Positions 22,809 through 35,536 of a DNA stretch of 64,000 bases are shown piece after piece. The DNA comes from Torreya grandis. Lineage: Eukaryota; Streptophyta; Pinopsida; Cupressales; Taxaceae. The position numbers and the translations under genes are program-made. How positions within the stretch are numbered: the stretch's first letter is position 1; each line of letters opens with the position of its first letter. The stretch covers positions 3,919,501 through 3,983,500 of the forward strand of contig JARHVA010000639.1 in the NCBI GenBank assembly GCA_037957365.1, written 5' to 3'. The notes beneath the pieces were generated by a model, which saw only the letters and a program-made list of their open reading frames with translations, did no database searches and was not told where the DNA came from.

Positions 22809-24006
22809 TTCACCCCTTTGTGAACATTTTTAATCCTATCCTACACCCCCTTAATGTGAGCATGGGGAGAATATACATCTTCAAGAATTGGCATGAACAG
22901 AATCATATGCCAACACATACTTTTAGGTCTACGTACTACTATCTGAATCTTATTGTTTTCATCTTACTAAATATAACCACTATTATGCAAAGGAACACAT
23001 CCCACATTTAATCCATGTGATTTTAATAGATGTGTCATTAGCTGAACATCTCCATAAAGAAGTAAAGTAGTCAGAGGATCTCTATAGTCAAAGGATTTCT
23101 ATAGTTAGTTTCCCTCCTATACACTTGTTTACCACATTCCATTATGTCCACACTCTCCCTTGTCTCCAAACAATAGAGGTGTTTCAAACAATTAAGGGAA
23201 TGAAAACACATCTAACTCAAAAAAAATGAAAATATCATGAGGAACCAATCCTTATTATTATTTGATGAAGCCTCTATTAATGTCTGTTGCCACCCAAACA
23301 AAAATAGCATAGACGGTTTTCACTACCATTGAAGAATCATCCTTGGAATTATTTGGTTTGGCATAGGTCACACCACACTGAATAAATTAAAAAAACACAC
23401 CACACATGTGAACATGCATGTCCTTATATTATTTATTCAGACACACACAAGTCACCAAATCATTTTGGGCCTCATTGTGGGTAACTAACGAGAGGCTCTG
23501 GATCCTCTAGCCTCTATTTCATCCATCTTCCAATATTTTCTACTTACTTACCCTTATGTGTTGATGAAGCTTAGTTGAGGAGAGACCCTTCCCATAATTT
23601 GGATGTAATATACAAGTGAAAATGCATCTGTAAGGCAAATATTTTTTATTTTTACAATTTTGATAATGACCTAAGCCTAAACAACTTTGAATTTTTTGAC
23701 ATATGGACACTAATTTAGAAAACCTCTAACTAAATGACTTAAATAATGTACATATACAAACACAAAGACACTTTTACAGACATTAATAAAATAACTTTTA
23801 ATTTTTAACTTATCTCATTTTGATGACTTTTTGATTTTGACAACAAGGAATATTTTAAAATACTAATGACATACACTAATTTATTTGGTTTAGATTGATA
23901 ACAAACTACCAAAGACTATATTTTGAAAAATAAATCAATCTATACATTAAACCCCTATAATATGAAAAAAATTTATAAACTAAAAACTTTAAATCTTAAA
24001 AAACTA

Positions 24007-24027
24007 ATATATATATATATATATATA
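24007..24027 (+). repeat. (AT)n microsatellite in the small element (unit 1)
   Basis: 21 bp of AT repeat. The homologous tract is 29 bp in unit 2 and about 58 bp in the inverted copy at 43,681. Confidence 0.95.
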
Positions 24028-24810
24028 AACAAGACATATAACAAAAAACTATCTAATTGACTTTTCCAATACTAATCCTAAAAACCTATCATTAATAAAA
24101 AAGATTGGACTATTTGTTAGAAATGATGATTTTGTATGACAAAACACACATGGAATCATCTTTGAGATTTTTTAATTGATTATTCACATTAACTATTGAA
24201 AAATGTGCAACTTATAACGCTAACATATCTGAATTAATGTAATCTCACTTAATGCTAATAGATCTGATAAAAATTTGACTATCGCATGAGAATAATTTGT
24301 TCAAACTAAGCACAGATGTTCGCAAATAAATATTATGTAGTACAATTAAATGTGGAAGAGGCAAAACAAAAAATAAGAATAATCTCTAAAACCATAATGA
24401 ACATCAATAGTAGACAAATCTGAATGGTGTACGATTAGATTTATCTTTGTATTTAGTTTAGTAGACATGCAAAATCCTTCAACACTTTGATTTTATTACA
24501 TTCACTATGATAATGGCTCGATGACATTTGGATCTATATGAAATGTCCTTAGATTAGCATGAATCTCAATAGATTTGACATTGTTCTAAGGATGTTGATG
24601 AAGGACATTATCCTTGGTTCCCTATATCGATTGCTCATCCACTACGAAATGGAAAATCTGATTAACACATTTAACAAGAAAGATTTCAAATATGGAATAA
24701 TATGTAGATGAACATGGAGAAATAATATTTCTATCAGTCAGGGAAATATACCAAAATATGTCTTCCCCTCATAATTAATTTATACTTTTAATATAAAGGC
24801 AATCTACCCT

Positions 24811-24822
24811 GCTCTGATACCA
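24811..24822 (-). other. tRNA-iMet primer binding site of the small element (unit 1)
   Basis: Reverse strand reads TGGTATCAGAGC, identical to the plant initiator-Met primer site used by most copia elements. Conserved identically in unit 2 at 37,872-37,883. Confidence 0.9.
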
Positions 24823-24824
24823 AA

Positions 24825-25174
24825 TGGAGTGTATCAGAGTCTTCACCAAATTATGCAAGAATAATAAACCATATGAAAAGACAATATTTTAAACACAATA
24901 ATATTCACACATTATAGTATTATACTATGTATCACAAACCATATGGAGTACAAATATATGGGAAATGACATTCCTATATTCAAGATCATATATCCTTATA
25001 AACTCTCACCCAAATCTTCTGTAAACTAAAAAACACTAACAACACACTAAAATATGAATATATTGTGATTCACAATATATTTGACTAACTAAAATATATA
25101 CTATTAACATAATATTGTTAACAATAATATTTACATTGGTATTAATAATGTGAACATAAAACTATACCTCAATA
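24825..25174 (-). repeat. 5' LTR of the small element (unit 1)
   Basis: 350 bp. Two bases separate its end from the primer site at 24,811-24,822, as expected for a 5' LTR on the reverse strand. It differs from its partner by scattered substitutions and a short AACACTAAC insertion near 25,035. Confidence 0.88.
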
Positions 25175-25940
25175 GGAACCTATCTTTCCATTGCATCAAT
25201 AGATTTGTTGTTGGCTCATAACACTTCTTCAAACTGAATATGTTCAAATTATTGCTTGACATTGTCAACCATGGATTTTTATGGGATGAGATTGTCATCC
25301 TTAGTTTGGAATTAGTATATGACTTGGTTTAAAATTAATTTAGAGTTTCATGAACAAGTAGCTTTTTGATGTTCCACTATACAACTAAGTAGAGCCCTAC
25401 AATAAAGACTTCATATCCAAAAATATTATTAATACACTAAAATCAAATATAGAAAGACCTAGGAATAAGATCTCCCTAGGGTGTAACCAATAAAATTATA
25501 ACTCCTAATTTTTTAGTAATGAAGGATCCATCAAGTTAGAAGGTCCATTGTGTAGACAAAAATGTTTATGCAGAAGGTTATTTAGGATTTGAGATATCTA
25601 GAGTCAAAATGGAATCATTTATAAAATCAAATGTGAGCTATTGAGAATATGAAATAGGAGCCTCTACAATTTCATCTACAAGTTCTTGGTCCTTAATGGA
25701 TTTCTAATATGTATACTCAATTTCTAACTCACTTAATAACATTACCCATTTTTCCATGCAGCCTCTAACAAATACATTAGAAAGTAAGTGCTTGAGGGGA
25801 TCATCCTTGGAAATGACAATGATCTTATTATTTTACATGTAATGCTACAACTTATGAGTTGTCAACACCAATTCCAAGCATGGCTTTTTAATAGACATAT
25901 AATTATTTTCATAATCCACCAATGTTAATATCAAGTAATA
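25175..25940 (-). pseudogene. RNase H region of the reverse Tat-like element (unit 1), broken
   Basis: Reverse strand at about 25,552-25,400 reads QWTF, a stop, then LDGSF and LGVIILLVTP, followed by CINNIFGYEVFIVGLYL. This matches the gypsy RNase H pattern W-x-DGS...GVVL-x-P...TNN-x-AEYEAL-x-GL, with the AEYEAL part altered. Stops disrupt it. It continues from the RT at higher coordinates and is cut off on the left by the small nested LTR element. Confidence 0.8.
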
Positions 25941-26880
25941 AATGACCATTTCTTTTCTATGATCATCATGATGAGCAAGAAGTTCCCCCAACACATGTTG
26001 TCTAGGTGAAATGTAAATTAAGAAGAGGTTTTCCTAGTGTGGGTTGAACTAAAATAGGAGGATTATCTAAATAATCCATTATCTTCTCATAATCCTTTTT
26101 ATATTGATATTCCACAAAAATATGGTGCCTTGATTGAGAAGGTGAGTTAAGGGGTGGCATATGTCTGCCAATTTAGAGATGAAGCATCTAATAGATTGAA
26201 TCTTTCCTTGTAAACTATGAATTTGATTTAGGTTAGAATGAGGAGGCATGTTTATAATGGAATTAACCTTATTTGGATCCACTTCAATGCCTATAAAAGA
26301 GATGATGAATCCAAGTAACATTTTGGAAGTGATGCCAAATATACATTTATTAGGATTAATATGGGATTAATATTCACATAGTCATTCAAATATCCTCCAC
26401 AAAACTATTGGATTTTTTGTTATGGTTCTATATTTGACTAAACTGTTATCCACATAGTCTTCTGCAATACCATGTATCATGTCATGAAAAATCAATGTCA
26501 TTGGAACATTGGTAGGTATAACCAACATTTTTCATGCCAAAAGGCATGAATTTGGTAGCATAATGTTCACCAAGGAGTGGTGAACATAGTTCTTAATTAA
26601 CATTCTAGTGTTATTTTAATCTAGTTGTAGCCTAAAAATCTATCCATATAGGGCAACATCTCATACCCCATTATAGAATCCACGATTGTATCAATGTTTG
26701 GTAAATGAAAATCATCCTTTGGATAGGAGTTATTGATGTCATATAAATCCATGAAAATTCTAATTATATATGGATTCTTTCTCATTATGATTAATTTGTA
26801 AATCCACTCTAAGTAATCCATGGGTTGAATAAAGCTTGCTGCCAAAAGTATATCTAATTAATTTTTTACCCAAATTGTTA
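25941..26880 (-). pseudogene. Reverse transcriptase of the reverse Tat-like element (unit 1), catalytic Asp lost
   Basis: Reverse strand 26,845-26,621 reads YPKDDFHLPNIDTIVDSI and ends FLGYN (family FSGYN). The active site at 26,456-26,445 reads YVDN where the family has YVDD. From 26,321 comes MLLGFIISFIGIEVDPNKV and IRCFISKLADICHPLTHLL, the usual end of gypsy RT. Other stops and shifts are present. Upstream of about 26,880 the frame meets the unit junction, so gag, protease and the RT N-terminus are absent. The YVDN change is shared with unit 2. Confidence 0.9.
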
Positions 26881-27512
26881 TATGTAATTTATTTTGTGTT
26901 ATTATCTAAGTACATAGTCACATCATGATTATTCAACCCATCATCTAGTCACTTATCCCATAATTAGATAAAACATTGGGATACAACATGTATATACATG
27001 TGTGTGTTACTTGTTCATTTTTTTTTTCTTGTTTGAAATTATTTTATCATGTATATATCTTGTTTATCTTATGTTTTGATTAAATCATGTCTTTTTTCTA
27101 TTGGATAATGAATATGGATGCTCTGAGGACACCAAAAGTGCCCTCAAGGATGTAAAATTCACTACTTTCCCATGCATTTTGGCACCACATCCTCTTGGTA
27201 ATGTATATATCATAGGGCATAATAACAAGTGCCATATTTAAAGGATTACTTAGACTATGATGATATTTATTACGTTTTTTATGTTTGATAACCTACACCT
27301 CATCATCTATCTAATCATCTAATCATCCTTATTCTCATCACTAGTATAATTTTTTTCAACCTATTTAGATAAAATCCAATCATTAATCCTCATTTCATCA
27401 TATAAGTCATATTCTCTAATCACTAACATAATCCTCTAATCACTAATCCTCACCATCATCATTGTCATCTCTTCTATCACTTATCGTTTATCCCTGAGTC
27501 AGAACTACATCA

Positions 27513-27540
27513 GCCTAATATCTTTTTAGACTATGTAGGC
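27513..27540 (+). other. Conserved hairpin, unit 2
   Basis: Same motif as at 14,460, with GCCTAATATCT as left arm; one stem position is disturbed relative to unit 1. The right arm AGACTATGTAGGC is unchanged. Confidence 0.65.
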
Positions 27541-28151
27541 AACACTTGGCCATGTTTCAATACACAAGGATACCTTGGCCACTATCTCTATCATCCGACC
27601 TCATCCCATAGTATTTTGGTAACTCAATCACATCCTTTAATCTCTCTTATCCTCTTCACCATATTAAATCAACTTTAGCGTTTAGCTATAACCATCATTA
27701 CTATTATCAAATCCTTATCTTATCCTTGGCCAAAATCTCTACCTTACATTTATTCCTACTTGGGATACATTGAAATCTTATATCCTTTTAATCTTATCAT
27801 CATCATGTTAAGGTTTATTCCCCCTTGGGATGTGTCGATAACTATGACACCCATCATCTTTACGCCCTATGCATCATCAATTTTTAGCTTAGTACTCAAT
27901 ATGATCATTTTGTTCATCTTCTATCTCAAACTTGACATCTCATCCCCATATCTATATATTACATCCCACCCCTCATTTCTTCTTTTGAGTGTCCATCCTT
28001 CTCATTCTTCTCCACATGTACCGTCGAGAGGGAATCATATCCACTAACATCATCTACTAATATTCATTCATAAAATGGATTTTATTTTAAAGACCATTAC
28101 TCCTTCCACTTCATTTTTTTTCAATTCCCTTTCAAATAAGGGAAAAATTTA

Positions 28152-29028
28152 TGCATCCAAATCCACTTTATTCTTTTAATTTCACTAATATTCTTATTAG
28201 TCAACACTAATTATGCTCATCTCATTTATTCTTATTAATTTTGTTAATTTATCCCCCCTTCCTATCCTTTTATCTAACATCCCCCTTAATATTTATTCAT
28301 ACAATAACCTTATTCATCCCCACTAATTAATTAATTTATCCTAAATCCATATTATCCCATCCTAATCCCATTTATCTATTATTTGGGAATTGTTAATTCC
28401 CAATGACCCACCTACCCACCTACACTAGCCTACTCCTAGGATCTCATACACCCCTAGTCCCTAATATTCACCTAATCCATATCTAATCCCCCATATAATC
28501 ATCTTTAACCCCTAATAAATATTATAGAACCATCTAAATATAGAACCTTCTCTATTTCTCACCTCTCCTCTCTAGAAGCCTCTAAATCTAGAGGCTTCCA
28601 AGGAATTTTAAATTCCTTGAATAAACATCAACCCTTGATCTCTCCAAACTAACCTTTAATTTAAACAATACATCTTTCCATAATATTTATATTTAAACCA
28701 CTTTTATCCTCCATTAGATCCATCTAACAAAAATCATAACACATCCATGTCAATCCAATCCTTTATTGAATCAATAATCAAGCATCCTCATCATGGCATC
28801 ATAATGTTCACAATCTGAGTCAAGGTAATCAATCATCCTAATATCTTTATTTTAATTCTATTGGATCTTGGTTTAAATAATTTATCTTTAGGATTTAATT
28901 GTATGATTGAATATCTTGTTCATCTAAATACACTCAGTTCTAGTGGCTTTAGACTTCACTTAGTGGCTTGAGATTTGAGTAGTTTAAATTAGTTAGATGT
29001 AATCCATATATAACTCAAAAATAATACA
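28152..29028 (+). repeat. Forward Tat-like LTR (unit 2)
   Basis: Starts TGCATCCAAATCC after the polypurine tract at 28,134-28,151 and keeps all landmarks of the copy at 15,098, ending near AATAATACA. Confidence 0.75.
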
Positions 29029-29059
29029 TACTATATTATTTACATTGTGATTTATGATC

Positions 29060-30299
29060 AAGTTATAGATGTTCTAAACCAATCAAATAATTTGACCTAT
29101 CGCTAATAGGCTTAATGGTGCAGATAGTGAGAAAAACAAGTAAAAGTGAGAGAAGTTGATTAGGGATGTGTTATCATGGATTAGGGATGAATACAAGTGA
29201 ATGGATAAGTTTATAAAGACATGTAATACATTTTCATGGTATATATAGTTTTTTAGGTCTGTGGATATGATGAAAATGTTTCTCATAAGTTGACCTATCT
29301 TGTTTAGATTGGACAGTGAGGCATAAGACTATGAGATTGGTCTGCAAGACCAATATTGCCATATGACCATATTATCTACATATCTATCTAAAAATAATAT
29401 AATTAATTCATGTGATCATATAATTCATCTTAATTATCTTAAATTGGTTCTATATGTGTTTTAGGTCATTGTTTCCATGACTATTTTTTAGTTTAGTTGA
29501 CAGTTCTGACTAGGCTACTTGTAAAGAAGGGTTTAAGTCTTTTTGCCCTATGTAATGAAGTATAATAAATTTGGAGAATTTTTTAAGGTCATGAATATTA
29601 TTTATGTTTTATTTTTTTACATGATTGTTTGAAAAAATTATGCATATGCTTCAATTTTTCAAGACATATTATGCTTATGTTTTAAGGTTTCAAACTATGT
29701 TGATTTATAACTATACCTTTTTTAGGCCACTATATGACATAAACATACATGCATATGCATGTTAATTTAATTTTTAATTCATTGATCCAACTAAAAAACA
29801 AGTTATATGGTCACAAAATAGACCTAATTCTACACACATTCAAAAAAATTTGATTTTCATTTTTTGAGGTAGTTAAACGCATCACGTGGATGGCTATCCA
29901 TTTTGTTGTTAGTTTTCAGGATCTTTTTAATTTCAAAATTCATAAAAAAAATGTATTCATTGAAAAAATATAAAAAATATTGGTCATAAACTAGATGATA
30001 TTATCTAAATTTTCCCCAAAGGGTTTCAAATAATATTAAATGCTACTAAAAAAAGGTGCACCACAAAGTCATCTATCTACTTTGTTTTTTAAAAAAAAAA
30101 AGTTCCTCTTCAAATTTGAGATGATTGAACTAGTTATAACTAACAATTTTTTTAAGAAAATAGTCTTTTTAAAACTAGACTCAAAATGCTACATTTCATG
30201 TTCTTACACCATCTTCAAATTTGGAGTGCAAATATGTCGAATTATCTATAGAAGTTTAAATTTATAAATTTTTAGGGAAATCATGTCCATGGGAGGCCA
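29060..30299 (-). repeat. 3' LTR of the reverse Tat-like element (unit 2)
   Basis: Unit 2 copy of the LTR described at 16,000-17,228, with the same TGGCCTCCC start on the reverse strand at 30,299. The far end is equally uncertain. Confidence 0.58.
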
Positions 30300-30316
30300 C
30301 ATTTTATCCTCCAACT

Positions 30317-33300
30317 TTGTACACTTGCCCTAGTCATTAAGGGTACTATATCTAGGGGGATAAAATTAGGCACTTGTAGAGTGATTGATATATTCATAAT
30401 GTCCACTACATCTGAGGTAATAAAAATAATAAATGAGAGGGAACTTGCATAGTGACTAATGCAAGCATGGTTTCCACTTCATCTAGGGTTAGAATAATAT
30501 CATTTCAAAAAACAATGAGTATGTAAAATGGAATTTATTTTAAAAGGATGAGAGCCTAAAAATGGAGCTCACAAAAGGGTGAGAGCATAGAATATAATTG
30601 TAAAAGGGAAAAAGCCTAGGATAAGGGTGGATAAACTAGACTTAAAAAACTAAATGTTGCCTATATATTCCAAAGAGTGGACCTCAAGCTAGTGTAGTTC
30701 AATGGGTATGAAAGAAAGGAAGATGATTTAAGAGTTTATGAAATATTCAGTGTATTAATCCATGATGATTCCCCCTTAACAGGTCATGTAGGATGTGGAT
30801 GGGCTATTGAAAAAGATATTGAAAGACTAGAATACAAGAGGATATTAACCTAGAGATGAAACTAACTTAGAAAATGAGCATGGGTACACCATCAATTCAA
30901 GAGGATAATATATTAACCCATAGATGATATTAACTCAAAATATATAGTACTACGTTTTTGGATATGTGATGAAATATGGCATGGCCAACATGAGCTAGGG
31001 AGCTATGTGATTATAAGCATAAAGAGTGACCAAGTTTATGGATAGGAAAAATGTGATAGATAGGATGGTGAGGATGATTTTTTGAGGGATATTTGATAAT
31101 GCAACCTTTTTATGAGGTTATATGACCCATCCCACAATGGGAAAAAGTGGTGGAAACTAGCTTTGAGGTGAATGGAGTAACTAGAGAGGGATAAGGCACA
31201 AAAGGAGTACCAATGCATAACATGCAAAGACATTGAAGGAATAGATGAATATACTTTAAGTAGTATAATATTTCATTCATTAAATAAAGAGAGCATAAGG
31301 TATGCGTAAACATGCATGGACATGAAATTAGGAGTAGTACAAACTAGCGAGCATGCCCTTATGGATGAGGAGATTGATTGTTAATAGATGAATCTTAGGG
31401 AGAGGTATCATTGAATTTTGATGTGGATACGAAGGAAGGAGGATGAAAAATAAAATGAAGAGGATGAATATGAATATAATAGATGAAGATAAGGGATGAT
31501 AAGAAGAAATAAGAAGCTCTAAATACAAATTCTAACTCAAATAAGAAGAAAATAGTAGTGTTGAGTGCAAGTATTAACATAGAGAAAATTAAAAGAGTAA
31601 AATGGGATTTAGAAATCACAGATGTCAAAATAAAGAATAAGACAAGGGGAATGAAAAACAAACATTTTTTACACAAATAATAAGATAATAAAAATTATGG
31701 ATGGCTTCTCAAAGGATAGATGCCTTTGAAGGAGTTGGTGTTGGGAAGAAGGATTGATGTGAAACTTGGAAAGTAAACAAGTAAAATCAAGGAAGACAAT
31801 TTAAATGAAATGAAATGAGAAAAAAAAATGAAAAAGATGAGGGTGAAAATAATGTGATAATAAAATAACATATTAGGGAACTGAAAGTGGATGTGAGATA
31901 ATGTTAGCAGTTGTGCATGGGAACAAGATGAGGAGAGATGTGGTAAGAAATGAAAGCAGTGAAAAGATATATAAATTAGACCAAGTACAAAATAGTTTGG
32001 TGATGAAAATTAAGAATAAGTAAATACATGGAAGAAATGGAAATGGGAGGGAAAATGAGTATAAGGAGATAAAAATGATGATAGGAGAGTGGAGAAATAG
32101 GTGGTATCATGACCAACTGAGCATTGATAGGATAAATGATGAAAAGTAAGGAGATGAACAACAAAACAAATTAGATGGTGGATTTGGAGATAAGAATGGG
32201 GTTGAAGATGTGAAATGGGCTAAGAAAAATGGGGGGAATCAAAGGATGGGTGGATAAGAAGGTGAAGAGATAGGATGGGTGTCAATAATCTCATTAAAAG
32301 AGATTTACTGGCTGAATGGGTGATTAGAAGAGATTGAAAAGTTAAAAAAAGATGAGGTGGTGAATAAATAATTGGAGAGAGAATGGAAAATGAAGAATAG
32401 GATATCGAATAAATGAATTTTTAAATTTGGAAAATGAAGGGGATGAATATGAATATTAGAGATGAAGATAAGGGATAATAAGAAGAAAAAAGGAGGATGA
32501 AATATGAGGGTTGATAAGGATACAAAGCATGAATGCTCACATAGGTGAAAACCATAATTGCATGCGAATATGGAAAGAGGAAAAGTGGATAACAAATCAA
32601 AAAGTCTTTCATAGATAAGAAGAAAAGGATAATTATGAAAGGTTTGTCAAAGTATAAATACTCAAATAGAAGCTAGTTTTAGAGACAAAGCATAAGATGG
32701 AAAAGGTGGAAAGATGAAAATAATCTGGAAAATGATAATGAAGAATGGAAAGGAAAACTTATAGAACAAATAAAAATAAAATACAGATGCATAAGACAAG
32801 GGATAACACGCAAGGAGAAGAAGATGTTCACAGATGGGGGATAAAAGAACCATAAGAAATAGAAATAATGAAAGGTGTGAAATATAAAAAATAAAAACCA
32901 ATAATTGGAACAAAAATGGCTCAGAATCAATTATAGATACAAAAGTAAGAAGGTGGTAGCTATGAATATAATTATTCATTAGCTAAAAAGGGTAACTAAT
33001 AAAATGTCCACTATTGCACAAGGGTACAAGATAATGTGGAAGGGGTGAGGAAAGGAGAGTGATGAAGAGGGTATGTAAAACTACCAAGGAAAGGGGAAAA
33101 CGTGGAATAAAATGAAAGAGGATGAAGAATATGTATGGATAGGGATGTGGTCAAAGGAAATTAGGATAAGAGGATAGGGATGGGTAAGTGACAGGCGAAG
33201 TAAATCAGATGGGGGATTTATAGGAGCTAATAGAGGAAAATGAGGAAGGCTATCAATCATTTTGTTAAAAGAGATTGACAAGATGGAAAGGTGGTTAAAA

Positions 33301-34270
33301 GATATTGAAAAGATGAAGGGGATGAGGTATTGAATAAATAGTTAGATAAATTGAAGGGGAAGAGGAATTAGGTGGAAAAGGGAGACAAAATAAGGAATGG
33401 ATAAGCTGGCCTTAGTAACTAAGCACTACCTACATAATCCAAAAATACCTCAACAAAATGTAGTTATCCTAAAAATGTGAGGAAATAAAAGAAGTTTTAG
33501 ATAATGTTAAAATATAAGGAGGCTAAGAAAATGTCAAATCTTCCTTGATGTATAATTCCCTAAGAAAGAGGGTGTTGTTAGTAATGGACAATCAGTGAGA
33601 AGAAAAAATGAAGAATGAGGGTGGTAATAAGTTTTTAATGGCCAAGATGCCCTCAAAAATTTAATATAAACAACATATTCTATGGACTTTATACTAATTT
33701 AGTTTAATAATAATGGTTCAAACTCTGAATCAACAACAAATATATTCTCAAATGAAAATCATGACAAAATAATCCTTCATAATTTGGGGTGATGCATCAA
33801 ATATTATGAAGAAATTGGAAAGGGTGATTAGGATATGATAACAAGGTGAAAAAGGATAAAATTTGGCCATAAGTGAAATAAGGTAGGTTCAAGAATACTA
33901 CACAAGGAAACTATGTTGGAGTACTCTATCATGTTGCCTACAAATATCGATAGTGACCAAATCTAAACTACCTATTTTTAGAATTTTTCTATTGAATGTT
34001 TCCTCAAAATGTTTTAATTGTACTAATTAATTAGAACCAAGATCAAAAAGGTCAAGGGATTAAGGGGAAAGGAAAGGATAAACTATATTGGAGAAATTAA
34101 ATACACATGGGTTACCCCCAAGAAGAGTTCTTTATAGACATTGTGTTGAACCAAGTCAAGCATGAAAACGCTTTAGATGGACATTGTTCATGGATTTGGT
34201 GAACTTATCACCCTAGGTGTGGCTAATATGTATGCTCTTAACCCATATTATCTTGTGATAATGAAGGGAC
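30317..34270 (-). repeat. 3' UTR of the reverse Tat-like element (unit 2)
   Basis: Purine-rich on the forward strand with the same ~1-kb internal repeat (GGATGAATATGAATAT near 31,464 and 32,440) and two 3' motif copies (30,656-30,699 and 33,425-33,467) as unit 1. Low-complexity reverse open frames only. Confidence 0.65.
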
Positions 34271-34309
34271 CTAGTTAATTTGGTTCAAAATTACCTTTCT
34301 TTTCTCACT

Positions 34310-35320
34310 CTGCATTGGTGTTCTTCTGATGTTTTTTAGTACCAGATCACTAATTTCAAATTCTCTATGATTTATTCTTTTGTTGTAGCTATGACATGGC
34401 TAATTGTAATAGAATGTGATTTTTTTCAATGTGTATACTCATTTCTCATCTAAGAGCTCCAATTCTTTTAACTAAGCTACTCTATAATCGTCATCATCGA
34501 GGATGTTCTGCAAATAAATACATAAGGGAGGAATCTTAACCTCAATGGGAAGAACTTATTCAGAGCCAAAAATTAGTTAATATGGAGTGATCCTATAGGG
34601 GTATGAGAATTGGTTCTATATGCCCAAAGGGTAGAAAATAACTACAAGTGCCAATCTCAGCCAATAGTATTAACAATTTTCTTGAGGATGTTAATAAGAG
34701 TCTTGTTAGAGGCCTCAATCTGATTGTTTCCTTGGAAAAGAAAGGATGAGAAAATATTTTTTGAATATGATATTGTGTGTAGAGTGATTTCATATCTATA
34801 TTTTTGAATGAATTATCATTATAAAAAATGAGGTCCAAAGGGATGATGTAATAACAAATGAGGTGATTTAGGATGAATTTATAAATTTGCTTCTTGATTA
34901 CATAAGTGAGAGTATAACTTCAATCCACTTAGTATAATACATAGTGGCAGTGATGATGTGTTTGTGGCCATTTGAATAAGTAAATATTATCTTCCCAATG
35001 AGATCAATTCCCCATGTAGAGAATGGCCAAGGTGTAGTAATCAACTATAAGGGTAGTGAATGTGCATGAATGAAATTCTCATGGTTCTAACAAATTACAA
35101 ACTTTTTCACATATTAGAAATGTATATATCTCCATTGTGAGCCAATAATATGCAAACGCATAGGAATTTCTTAGCCAAGACCATCCTACTAGTGTGGGCC
35201 TTGTAGATCCCTTCATGGATTTCCATACTCACTAATTGAGACTATATCAAAGGTAAGTAATGAAGAAAATTTCCATCATAACCTTTATGATAAAGGGTTC
35301 TGACAAGGATTATGTATTGA
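34310..35320 (-). pseudogene. Integrase of the reverse Tat-like element (unit 2), broken
   Basis: Same reading as unit 1, with the core piece at 34,838-34,593. The catalytic-site stretch now reads LIFYNDNSF: the Asp kept in unit 1 (LIFDNDNSF) is Tyr here, so this loss occurred after the duplication. The segment preceding the core is more disrupted by stops than in unit 1. Confidence 0.82.
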
Positions 35321-35536
35321 GAGGTTTTTGAATATAGGATTTGTGTTAGTTTTTATGAAATGTTAGGAGGATGGGTATGGTTTGTAAATATTCAAAGATG
35401 TCTTGGTACTAGGGGAGGATGGGACCAATAATTTTTCATACCATTTTATAATAGAAAAGAATTTGAGTTGGTTGTAGAAGGTGTTCCACCAAAAATTAGT
35501 ATTCCCTCGTATCATTTATCCTTTGGATGAGGTAAA

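Larger units (their letters stand above)
22466..25174 (-). mobile_element. Small non-autonomous LTR element nested in pol (unit 1)
   Basis: 2.7-kb element on the reverse strand with ~350-bp LTRs, a perfect 12/12 initiator-Met primer site, and a polypurine tract (AAAGGGGTGAA, reverse strand) before a TATTGAGG LTR start, which parallels the TGTTGAG start of copia LTRs. The 2.0-kb interior has no gag or pol motif. It is therefore a TRIM/LARD-like element mobilised in trans, probably by a copia relative. It interrupts the reverse Tat-like pol between RNase H and INT. No clear target-site duplication is visible. It is present at the same place in unit 2, so it predates the duplication. Confidence 0.85.
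13874..26908 (+). repeat. 13-kb tandem array, unit 1
   Basis: Landmarks recur in the same order and orientation at offsets of about 13,040-13,070 bp in unit 2: the TGATCATTCAACCCATC start, the GTAGGCAAC hairpin, polypurine tract plus LTR, the reverse-strand LTR, the purine-rich 3' UTR, INT, the small nested LTR element, RNase H and RT. Sample stretches compared by eye are about 93-95% identical. The left edge is the point where the sequence upstream of 13,874 (forward-element interior) stops matching the sequence upstream of units 2 and 3 (reverse-strand RT). Confidence 0.95.

Noticed and set aside
24811..24822. Fragment of an initiator Met tRNA gene
   Set aside because: Only the 12 nt complementary to the tRNA 3' end are present and they lie 2 bp inside an LTR, so this is a primer binding site.
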